Of a stretch of DNA of 6,537 bases, positions 1-4,953 are shown piece after piece. Source of the DNA: K189A clade bacterium (GTDB lineage Bacteria > Pseudomonadota > Gammaproteobacteria > Pseudomonadales > Azotimanducaceae). Below the pieces are notes generated by a model. That model was given only the letters and a program-made list of their open reading frames with translations, did no database searches and was not told the DNA's origin. Where the stretch lies: positions 1-6,537 of the forward strand of contig RKSB01000137.1 of the NCBI GenBank assembly GCA_007571095.1, given 5' to 3'. Made by a program: the position numbers and the translations under genes. Each line of letters begins with the position of its first letter. Position 1 is the first letter of the stretch.

Positions 1-15
1 CGAATGACGGAAATA

Positions 16-29
16 GAGGGCCTGCCCTC
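16..29 (-). terminator. Possible weak terminator hairpin at the end of engB
   Basis: The arms GAGGGC (16-21) and GCCCTC (24-29) form a perfect inverted repeat overlapping the engB stop codon. Read on the minus strand the stem is followed by TATTTCC, a poor U-tract. A competing stem (GCCCT 24-28 with AGGGC 30-34) also exists. The position suits transcription termination of engB, but the weak T-run makes this only a candidate. Confidence 0.3.
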
Positions 30-720
30 AGGGCTTCCTCTGGTGGTCAATGTCGGTGTCGGCAACAACTGGGTTGAGGCCCATTGAGTGATTGCCCTTC
101 AGCCACTGGCGAAGCGTTTCAACGGTTTTTTTCAGTTCCTCGCCTCTGTTGCGAGCCGACAGGGGTTGAATATCCGTTGTCGGAAAGACCGATGCCCGAA
201 TCCTGTTCAGGGATTGCCTGAGCAGGCTGTAGCTCAGCTTGTCGATTTTATTGACGAGGACCAGCACCTTTAGCCGATAATCGGCACACAGTTGCAGGAA
301 GTGTTTTTCGGTGTCCTGCAGTTGTCGCCGGCAATCCACTACCAGCAACACTCCGATCAGATTTCTTCGACCCCTTAAATAGGACTCAAAGTCGGCACTC
401 CACTCTTTCCTGATCGATCTGGATGTTTTGGCGTAGCCGTAACCGGGTAAATCAACCAGATATCCGCCATGGCGAACCGAGTAAAGATTGAAGAGTTTTG
501 TGCAGCCCGGAGTTCGAGAAGTTCGTGCCAGCTTGTTTGAACCTGTGAGGGCATTCAGAATACTGGATTTTCCGACATTTGAACGACCCAGCAGTGCTAT
601 TTCGGGCTGGTCGAGGAAGGGGAGTTTTCTGAAGTCGGGAACACTGGCGACGAACTCGGCCTCCAGGAGTGCGGCCTGTGAGGTGCTCTGCCCGAACAGG
701 GTTACAGTCGGTGATCGCAA
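28..720 (-). CDS. engB: EngB/YsxC/YihA ribosome biogenesis GTP-binding protein
   Basis: This is a TRAFAC-class cytoplasmic GTPase that, in characterised relatives, is needed for late assembly of the large ribosomal subunit. All G motifs are visible in 230 residues: P-loop GRSNVGKS (45-52), the switch I region with SRTPGCT (68-74), DLPGYG (90-95), NKID (157-160) and SAR (188-190). The residues before the P-loop (VPDFRKLP) also match the family. E. coli EngB is about 210 residues; here there is a slightly longer N-terminus and a polar tail after about residue 208. The start is TTG at 718-720: between the upstream in-frame stop (748-750) and the P-loop I find no in-frame ATG or GTG, and no convincing Shine-Dalgarno. 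The G4 motif is the canonical NKxD, whereas E. coli EngB has TKAD. The gene is divergent from coq7 with a 66-bp gap. Family assignment is very secure; the exact start is less so. Confidence 0.97.
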   Translation of the reverse strand: MRSPTVTLFGQSTSQAALLEAEFVASVPDFRKLPFLDQPEIALLGRSNVGKSSILNALTGSNKLARTSRTPGCTKLFNLYSVRHGGYLVDLPGYGYAKTSRSIRKEWSADFESYLRGRRNLIGVLLVVDCRRQLQDTEKHFLQLCADYRLKVLVLVNKIDKLSYSLLRQSLNRIRASVFPTTDIQPLSARNRGEELKKTVETLRQWLKGNHSMGLNPVVADTDIDHQRKP

Positions 721-749
721 CGGAGGACTCGCTTTGAATTCTTTGGCTT

Positions 750-757
750 AGTATACT
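750..757. promoter_or_regulatory. Symmetric -10-like element between engB and coq7
   Basis: The palindrome AGTATACT presents TATACT, five of six matches to the sigma-70 -10 consensus TATAAT, on the plus strand (752-757) and on the minus strand (755-750). It lies about 30 bp before each start codon, so it could serve coq7, engB or both. Neither strand has a good -35 at 16-18 bp; TTGAAT at 734-739 is only 12 bp upstream of the plus-strand -10. The call rests on position and -10 match only. Confidence 0.4.
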
Positions 758-786
758 GCAACCTCTGTCTCTGCCCGCCTGACTCG

Positions 787-1419
787 ATGTTTGAAACCCT
801 GGTAGACAAAGTCGTCTCGAAGCTGGATTCAAGGCTTAAAAAAATGACTCTGACCGAGTCAGCTCAAAGGCCTGTTCCGGATTCCGGATCGAAGCCGGAC
901 GCGCTCACGAATGCGGAGAGACGAAGGTCGGCTGGTGTGATGCGAACCAACCACAGTGGTGAAGTTTGTGCGCAGGCCCTGTACAGGGGGCAAGGTTTTC
1001 TGGCGAGAGACCCTGCCGTTCTATCCATGCTTCTGTCCTCCGCCGAAGAGGAGCAGGATCACCTCAACTGGTGCGACCAAAGACTGTCCGAACTGGCTTC
1101 TCGGCCCAGCCGTCTGAACCCCCTCTGGTACACTGCCTCTTTTTTGATTGGCCTGAGTATTGCCGCCGCTGGCGACCGCATCAGCCTCGGCTTTGTTCAC
1201 GCCACCGAACAGCAGGTAGGTGAGCATTTAAGAAACTGCCTTGACCGCCTGCCGGCGGAAGATTTCCGGTCAAGGAATATCCTCAGGAAAATGCTCGAAG
1301 AGGAAGAAGTGCATGGCAACAAGGCCCTGAGTACCGGCGGCTTGAAATTTCCATCCGGTGTCGCAAAAACAATGGGTCTGCTAGCTCGATTGATGACCAG
1401 AACCAGCTACTACATCTAG
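787..1419 (+). CDS. coq7: Coq7, 3-demethoxyubiquinol 3-hydroxylase
   Basis: This is a carboxylate-bridged diiron monooxygenase that hydroxylates demethoxyubiquinol in the penultimate step of aerobic ubiquinone synthesis, acting at the inner membrane. The 210 residues carry the full ferritin-like ligand set: E59 in the MRTNHSGEVCAQALYRGQ block (52-69), E89xxH92, E141 and E173xxH176, with spacings as in the bacterial Coq7 family. The hydrophobic stretch at about 116-128 (TASFLIGLSIAAA) and the ending RTSYYI also fit. Length matches pseudomonad relatives (about 215). The ATG at 787 lacks a clear Shine-Dalgarno; ATG 844 is a possible alternative, but the amphipathic segment before it (LVDKVVSKLDSRLKKM) resembles the N-terminus of relatives, so 787 is preferred. 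The 3' end overlaps the convergent OsmC gene by 39 bp. This is the route used in place of UbiF. Confidence 0.97.
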   Translation: MFETLVDKVVSKLDSRLKKMTLTESAQRPVPDSGSKPDALTNAERRRSAGVMRTNHSGEVCAQALYRGQGFLARDPAVLSMLLSSAEEEQDHLNWCDQRLSELASRPSRLNPLWYTASFLIGLSIAAAGDRISLGFVHATEQQVGEHLRNCLDRLPAEDFRSRNILRKMLEEEEVHGNKALSTGGLKFPSGVAKTMGLLARLMTRTSYYI

Positions 1420-1839
1420 CCCTTTTTCAAGAATCCGGTAGCTGTACCCAATCTCAACTCCGCCCTGTTTCAGCATGGCAATTGCACTGCAGTAGTTCTC
1501 CACCGAGAGTTTGACGGCTCTTGCGACCAGCTTGTCCTTCAGATTTTCACCCGAAATCCTGAAATCCAGCTGAATGGAACGAAAGACAGCCGGTGTCGAA
1601 TCTACCCGCTGTGCCTGAATATCCAGTTCGCAACCGGTCACCGACTGTCGACTTTTGTTCAGTATCGTGACCACATCGAAGGAGGAGCAGCCGCCAACGC
1701 CCAGTAACAGGGTTTCCATCGGTCGAAATCCCAGATTTCGGCCACCTGAATCCGGCGGGCCATCCATGGTCACCACATGCCCGCTCGGCGATTGTCCCTT
1801 AAAACTGACTCCGTCCTCCCATCTGACTGTAACCTGCAT
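1381..1839 (-). CDS. OsmC family protein, YhfA-like subgroup
   Basis: OsmC/Ohr-fold proteins are homodimeric thiol-dependent peroxidases or are of unknown substrate; the YhfA subgroup has no firmly established function. The 152 residues align along nearly their full length with my memory of E. coli YhfA: VRWEDGVSFKG (5-15), SGHVVTMDG (19-27), RPMETLLLGVGGCSSFDVVTIL (39-60), LKDKLVARAVKLS (100-112) and ENYCSAIAML (114-123). C51 and C117 are the two cysteines of the OsmC/Ohr redox pair, and E42 is the conserved acid. The YhfA-like part ends at about residue 136; the remaining 16 residues form an extension, the last 13 codons of which overlap the end of coq7 on the other strand. The start ATG has a near-perfect Shine-Dalgarno. 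It follows the thioesterase gene by 115 bp on the same strand and may be co-transcribed. Confidence 0.93.
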   Translation of the reverse strand: MQVTVRWEDGVSFKGQSPSGHVVTMDGPPDSGGRNLGFRPMETLLLGVGGCSSFDVVTILNKSRQSVTGCELDIQAQRVDSTPAVFRSIQLDFRISGENLKDKLVARAVKLSVENYCSAIAMLKQGGVEIGYSYRILEKGLDVVAGSGHQSS

Positions 1840-1846
1840 TTGTTTA

Positions 1847-1855
1847 TCCTCCTTT
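1847..1855 (-). promoter_or_regulatory. Strong Shine-Dalgarno of the OsmC-family gene
   Basis: On the minus strand AAAGGAGGA lies 7 bases before the ATG at 1839. It is the strongest ribosome binding site in the window and fixes the start of the OsmC gene, implying high translation compared with neighbours that start at TTG or lack a clear site. Confidence 0.85.
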
Positions 1856-1877
1856 CAAGATTTGTAGTGTCACACAG

Positions 1878-1891
1878 AGGTTTTGAAACCT
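1878..1891. repeat. Short palindrome in the OsmC leader
   Basis: AGGTTT (1878-1883) and AAACCT (1886-1891) are perfect arms around TG, 38 bp upstream of the OsmC start. The central spacing is too short for a stable RNA hairpin, so a protein binding site is more plausible than a terminator. The minus strand also has TTGAA and TTCAA flanking this area. No known operator is recognised. Confidence 0.35.
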
Positions 1892-1954
1892 GCTTCTTCA
1901 AGAGAGTGTTGACTGACGAACCGACGGCGAGAGCAGATGGGGCGAGTAGATCTT

Positions 1955-2380
1955 CTACCGCTTCTGCTGAAGAGCAAAGAAGCTGCCTTTCGCCTCGGCT
2001 ATCGGCTTGCGGGAGTCGGCCAGCAATATGTGTCCCGCCATCTGTATGAGGCGGTTTCTGCGACCCGTTTGCCAAGCCTCTATAACAACAGGTGTTGAAA
2101 CAGGCAACGGATTCCTGTACCGAATCTCGGCCCTGCCGGTGGTCACCTGTTCTCCCTGCAAGAACAGCCAGTTGGCCATGGCATCGTCCAGTATTGCGTA
2201 AAGAATACCACCGTGAATCATGCCTTTATAGCCAGACAGGGTCTCGTTCGGAACAAAATGCCCGATACAAAGATCACCCTGAATACGAAACCGGATTTGA
2301 AGCCCCGCCGGATTGGCCTGACCACAGACAAAGCAGTGGTTGCTGTTCAGTGACAATCTTTCGCTGTTCAAACCTGTCAA
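1955..2380 (-). CDS. PaaI-like hotdog-fold thioesterase
   Basis: Hotdog proteins of this group hydrolyse acyl-CoA or aryl-CoA thioesters; the substrate here cannot be told. The 141-residue length and motifs fit a single hotdog domain: NHCFVCGQANPAGLQIRF (14-31), the PaaI-type signature GYKGMIHGG (50-58) at the active-site turn, LDDAMANW (64-71) on the central helix, and the strand pair TGRAEIRYRNPLP (81-93) and GSFFAL (132-137). The CxxCG near the N-terminus is typical of a PaaI-like subfamily. Only TTG starts are available close to the domain (2380, 2371 or 2356); the in-frame stop upstream is at 2408-2410. GGGAG lies one base before the first TTG and 10 bases before the second, so 2371 may be the true start, shortening the protein by 3 residues. 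It sits upstream of the OsmC gene on the same strand, possibly as a two-gene unit. Confidence 0.9.
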   Translation of the reverse strand: MTGLNSERLSLNSNHCFVCGQANPAGLQIRFRIQGDLCIGHFVPNETLSGYKGMIHGGILYAILDDAMANWLFLQGEQVTTGRAEIRYRNPLPVSTPVVIEAWQTGRRNRLIQMAGHILLADSRKPIAEAKGSFFALQQKR

Positions 2381-2478
2381 TCTCCCGGAATTCTCCAGCC
2401 AGCCGACTCATCCTTTGCGGAGTGCAAGGAGTCAGCGGACTACTCGCCCAAAAGCCTCACAAAAAAGAACTCCCCTGT

Positions 2479-2498
2479 GGCCTGATACTCATCAGGCC
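2479..2498. repeat. Perfect 8-bp inverted repeat, possible leader hairpin or terminator
   Basis: GGCCTGAT (2479-2486) and ATCAGGCC (2491-2498) pair around a 4-base loop, ACTC. Read on the minus strand the hairpin is followed after 12 bases by six Ts (2466-2461), a spacing too long for a textbook intrinsic terminator. It lies about 100 bp upstream of the thioesterase start, so it would be in the 5' leader of that gene if transcription starts further upstream, or it could end an unrecognised minus-strand RNA. Confidence 0.5.
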
Positions 2499-2772
2499 TG
2501 TTCATTGGCCAGTCCGCCTCACTGCACTCGCTTGTCATTGATAGGCACAGTGTATCAGCAGTGAGTGCCGGCCAGCCGGTGAAACTCTGGAGTTCGAATC
2601 GAAGCCGTCCCTGCCGCAAAGAACCCGTGTGACAGTTCAGAGAGGACGAAAAGGTCGGGCGAGGAGGCTCAGACGGCTGAGCTGGTCGAAAAGCGATATC
2701 GAATCCCAGGCCGCTGAATGCCTTTGTTGGGATTGTATTCTTCGCTCTGTACGGAATGCATTGGCCAGCCTT

Positions 2773-2778
2773 TATACT
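2773..2778 (+). promoter_or_regulatory. Candidate -10 element for msrA
   Basis: TATACT matches the sigma-70 -10 consensus at five of six positions and lies 83 bp before the msrA start. No strong -35 is present (TGTACG at 18 bp is poor). The overlapping minus-strand word TATAGT (2780-2775) is an equally good -10 facing the thioesterase. The call is weak. Confidence 0.35.
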
Positions 2779-2810
2779 ATAGCCCGATGATTGTTTTTGA
2801 ATGTCCGTGT

Positions 2811-2830
2811 GTTCGCAGGCGAATGCGAAC
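2811..2830 (+). repeat. Hairpin in the msrA leader
   Basis: GTTCGC (2811-2816) and GCGAAC (2825-2830) form a 6-bp stem with an 8-base loop, ending 17 bases before the Shine-Dalgarno of msrA. It is followed by the palindrome CGGCCGGC-like stretch at 2831-2838. Such a leader structure could affect mRNA stability or translation, but no known riboswitch is recognised. Confidence 0.4.
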
Positions 2831-2847
2831 CGGCCGGCAAGGTTTTT

Positions 2848-2853
2848 AAGGAG
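2848..2853 (+). promoter_or_regulatory. Shine-Dalgarno fixing the GTG start of msrA
   Basis: AAGGAG stands 8 bases before the GTG at 2862, an optimal arrangement. This supports the GTG start over the first ATG in frame, which is codon 40, just before the conserved domain. Confidence 0.8.
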
Positions 2854-2861
2854 AGTCAGTT

Positions 2862-3485
2862 GTGGCGAAAAGTGAAGTGAGTCGAGAGACGGCCCTGCCC
2901 GGGCGGCCGAAGAGCCCCTTTCGGCAGGGATTGCACAAGGTCAAAAAAACTCCAATCACGCCGCCTTTTCCTGAAGGAATGGAAGTGGCCCTGTTCGGTC
3001 TCGGCTGCTTCTGGGGTGCCGAAAGAGTGTTCTGGCTGCTGTCGGGAGTTCATACCACCGCCGTTGGCTACAGCGGTGGCTTTACGCCGCATCCGCTTTA
3101 TGAGGAAGTTTGCTCTGGTCTGACTGGCCACAACGAGACAGTGCAGGTTGTTTTCGACCCAAAGATCCTTGCCTATGAGGAGCTGGTCTGTGTCTTTTTT
3201 GAAAACCATAACCCTACGCAGGGGTTTCGTCAGGGCAACGACATAGGTACCCAGTATCGGTCCGGCATTTATACCTTGAATGACGACCAGCACAGCATCG
3301 CGCTGGACTCGCTGGCCAGCTATCGGGCCGCTCTTCTTTCGGCAGGTCACCCCGAAGTCACCACCGAAGTTTTACCCGCCGGCCCATTCTATTTTGCCGA
3401 AAACTATCATCAGCAGTATCTGGCCGATAATCCGCAAGGATACTGCGGCCTGGGCGGAACAGGTGTGACCATGCCGACGGCCTGA
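2862..3485 (+). CDS. msrA: Peptide-methionine (S)-S-oxide reductase MsrA
   Basis: MsrA reduces the S epimer of methionine sulfoxide in proteins and free methionine, using thioredoxin, and protects cytosolic proteins from oxidants. The 207 residues match the long E. coli-type form (212): an N-terminal extension of about 40 residues, then the GCFWGAE motif (48-54) with catalytic C49, E92 in GHNETV, D127 and Y132 in GNDIGTQYRS (125-134), and HQQYLADNPQGYCG (183-196) with resolving C195. E. coli MsrA has a further cysteine eight residues on; here that position is T203, so only one recycling cysteine remains at the C-terminus. C84 and C110 are other cysteines. The start is GTG with a good Shine-Dalgarno. 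The gene is likely monocistronic: an intrinsic terminator overlaps its stop codon, and a 101-bp gap separates it from gloC. Confidence 0.97.
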   Translation: MAKSEVSRETALPGRPKSPFRQGLHKVKKTPITPPFPEGMEVALFGLGCFWGAERVFWLLSGVHTTAVGYSGGFTPHPLYEEVCSGLTGHNETVQVVFDPKILAYEELVCVFFENHNPTQGFRQGNDIGTQYRSGIYTLNDDQHSIALDSLASYRAALLSAGHPEVTTEVLPAGPFYFAENYHQQYLADNPQGYCGLGGTGVTMPTA

Positions 3486-3502
3486 TGCGGGCCGCTTTTT
3501 TT
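3478..3502 (+). terminator. Intrinsic terminator of msrA
   Basis: CGGCC (3478-3482) pairs with GGCCG (3490-3494) around a 7-base loop that contains the msrA TGA. One C and then seven Ts (3496-3502) follow. The stem is short but GC-only, and the T-run is immediate, as in a rho-independent terminator. It would separate msrA from the downstream glutathione genes. Confidence 0.72.
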
Positions 3503-3539
3503 CGGGCAGTGTTGGGTCCAGCCTGTTCGCCGTAAAAAA

Positions 3540-3571
3540 TCATTCAATGAGATATTCGTCTGACGATATTC
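3540..3571. promoter_or_regulatory. Possible operator/promoter region before gloC
   Basis: The 101-bp gap after msrA holds the palindrome TCATT-C-AATGA (3540-3550) and the heptamer GATATTC twice in direct orientation (3551-3557 and 3565-3571, 14 bp start to start). The stretch is more AT-rich than its surroundings and ends 15 bp before the gloC start. It is where the promoter of the gloC-gst unit should lie, although no clear -35/-10 pair stands out. Confidence 0.3.
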
Positions 3572-3586
3572 AGTGTGAGGTAAACA

Positions 3587-4237
3587 ATGCTTAAGGCGTT
3601 AGTGGTTCCGGTGACTCCGTTTCAGCAGAACTGTTCAATCCTGTTCTGTGAACAGACCAAAGAGGCCGCCGTTGTTGACCCGGGTGGAGACACCGACAGA
3701 ATTCAGGCTGCCCTGAAAACCGCCGGCCTGCAGCCAACAAAGGTCTGGATTACGCATGGCCATCTGGATCATGCGGGGGCGGCGGCCGAGATTGCGGAAG
3801 CCTTCGGTTTACCCATAGAAGGTCCGCATCAGGATGACCTGTTTCTGCTTGAATCGCTCGATCAGCAGGGGTTGCATTTCGGTATGCAGGCTCGCAACTT
3901 TCTGCCCAAAAGATGGCTGGACGATGGCGATGAGCTATCGGTCGGCGAAGAGACCCTTTCGGTACACCATTGTCCGGGCCATACGCCCGGCCATGTTGCT
4001 CTTTACAATGAAGCCAGTCGGCTGGCTGTGGTCGGAGACATTCTGTTTGCCGGTTCTATCGGTCGTACCGATTTGCCGAGAGGCAACCTTGATGACCTGA
4101 TGAAAAGTATTACGCTCAAGTTATGGCCGCTTGGCGATGATGTCACCTTTATACCCGGGCATGGCGAGCCCTCTACCTTTGGCCAGGAGCGGAAAAGCAA
4201 CCCTTATGTTGCCGACCATTTACTCGGAAGGCACTGA
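3587..4237 (+). CDS. gloC: GloC/YcbL-type metallo-beta-lactamase fold hydrolase (type II glyoxalase II)
   Basis: Members of this group hydrolyse S-lactoylglutathione to lactate and glutathione, the second step of methylglyoxal detoxification, in the cytoplasm. The 216 residues carry every metal ligand of the fold: THGHLDH (56-62, ligands H57, H59, D61, H62), CPGHTPGH (129-136, H132), VVGD (148-151, bridging D151) and IPGHG (189-193, H192). The start (VPVTPFQQNCSILFCEQT) and the blocks GRTDLPRG (159-166) and LGDDVTFIPGHG (182-193) match E. coli YcbL (215 residues) closely. It lacks the long C-terminal glutathione-binding domain of GloB, as expected for this type. GAGG lies 6 bases before the ATG. 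The last base of its TGA is the first base of the downstream GST start (TGATG), pointing to translational coupling and a shared glutathione role. The broader label MBL-fold hydrolase is certain; substrate is inferred from family. Confidence 0.93.
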   Translation: MLKALVVPVTPFQQNCSILFCEQTKEAAVVDPGGDTDRIQAALKTAGLQPTKVWITHGHLDHAGAAAEIAEAFGLPIEGPHQDDLFLLESLDQQGLHFGMQARNFLPKRWLDDGDELSVGEETLSVHHCPGHTPGHVALYNEASRLAVVGDILFAGSIGRTDLPRGNLDDLMKSITLKLWPLGDDVTFIPGHGEPSTFGQERKSNPYVADHLLGRH

Positions 4238-4911
4238 TGATTCTGGTCACAGGCAACAAGAATTACTCTCCCTGGTCTCTTGGCCCCTGGTTTTTGATGA
4301 CTCATCTGGGTATTGAGTTTGAGGAGATCTGCCTGCCTCTGAAAACAGAGGCTTTTGATGCGAATATTCGGGATCACTCGCCAACCAACAAGGTGCCGGT
4401 TCTGAAGGACGCCGATCGAGTGATCTGGGACTCGATGGCTATCTTTGAATATCTGGCCGAAAAATATCCTCAACATGATCTGTGGCCCAGAGAGCGCAAC
4501 GCTCGTGCCTTCTCCCGCTCCATCTGTGCTGAAATGCATTCCGGCTTTCGTTCGATAAGTCATTTTCTGCCAATGAACTGTCGAGCCAGGAACAGATCTG
4601 TTCAACTCGACTCGGCCACTTTGAAGGAAATAGCCAGAGTGCAGGCTATCTGGCATTTGTGCCGATCAAGGTGGGATGATCTCGGCCCCTGGCTGATGGG
4701 TCAGTTCTCGATTGCCGATGCAGTTTTCCTGCCGATGGTTATTCGGTTTATCACTTATGGCATCGGTATCAGCAGGATCGCACAAGGTTGGACTGAGTAC
4801 ATCTTGTCCACGCCAGCCTGCGAGGCCTGGCTTGCGGCCGCAAGAGACGAGTCTCACAGCATATTGCTTTACGAAAAAGGCATGCAGCCTCGCCGTGATT
4901 CATCGACCTGA
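4237..4911 (+). CDS. Glutathione S-transferase family protein
   Basis: This is a two-domain cytosolic GST of 224 residues. The N-terminal thioredoxin-like domain begins ILVTGNKNYSPWSLGPW (2-18), with S11 in the position of the catalytic serine of this bacterial subgroup, followed by the cis-proline motif KVPVL (52-56, P54) and the gamma-glutamyl binding pair D65-S66 in WDSMAIFEYLAEKYP (64-78). The helical C-terminal domain holds the N-capping box FSIADAVFLPM (157-167). It resembles proteobacterial proteins starting NKNYSSWSLRPW, whose substrates are mostly unknown; the subgroup sits near zeta/maleylacetoacetate isomerase-like GSTs. The start overlaps the gloC stop by one base, so it depends on gloC translation. 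The last 20 or so residues (after about 205) are polar and poorly conserved in kind. The following gene begins 42 bp on, in the same reading frame. Confidence 0.93.
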   Translation: MILVTGNKNYSPWSLGPWFLMTHLGIEFEEICLPLKTEAFDANIRDHSPTNKVPVLKDADRVIWDSMAIFEYLAEKYPQHDLWPRERNARAFSRSICAEMHSGFRSISHFLPMNCRARNRSVQLDSATLKEIARVQAIWHLCRSRWDDLGPWLMGQFSIADAVFLPMVIRFITYGIGISRIAQGWTEYILSTPACEAWLAAARDESHSILLYEKGMQPRRDSST

Positions 4912-4953
4912 TGGCAGCCTGTGCAAACCGCCTGTGCTTTCAGTTCGAGAGAG

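Larger units (their letters stand above)
2381..2861. other. 481-bp intergenic region without a confident gene
   Basis: This divergent gap lies between the thioesterase (minus) and msrA (plus) and should hold the promoters of both. It contains a perfect inverted repeat (2479-2498), a -10-like element before msrA (2773-2778) and a leader hairpin (2811-2830). GTTCGAATC at 2592-2600 looks like a tRNA T-loop, but flanking bases do not pair and no cloverleaf can be drawn. On the minus strand one frame stays free of stops from 2940 down to a TAG at 2440-2442, about 166 codons, but its only ATGs are at 2536-2538 and 2503-2505. The longest ATG-initiated product would be 32 residues with no ribosome binding site, so no gene is called. 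Confidence 0.6.

Noticed and set aside
452..832. Minus-strand open frame of 126 codons across the engB-coq7 gap
   Set aside because: It overlaps engB in another frame and covers the start of coq7; the translation is basic and lacks motifs.
1946..1958. GTAGA-TCT-TCTAC inverted repeat at the thioesterase stop codon as a terminator
   Set aside because: The 5-bp AT-containing stem has no T-run after it on the minus strand, so it cannot be supported as a terminator.
2092..2541. Plus-strand open frame of 149 codons
   Set aside because: Its first two thirds are antisense to the well-supported thioesterase and the product has no recognisable domain.
2590..2607. GTTCGAATC resembling a tRNA T-loop
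   Set aside because: The five bases on either side do not pair on either strand, there is no CCA-type acceptor and no anticodon arm upstream.
2856..3350. Minus-strand open frame of 164 codons
   Set aside because: It is wholly antisense to msrA, which has all catalytic motifs, a Shine-Dalgarno and a terminator.
4918..4937. Direct repeat CCTGTGC at 4918 and 4931
   Set aside because: Two 7-base copies 13 bp apart in a short gap are within what chance gives, and no role is suggested by position.
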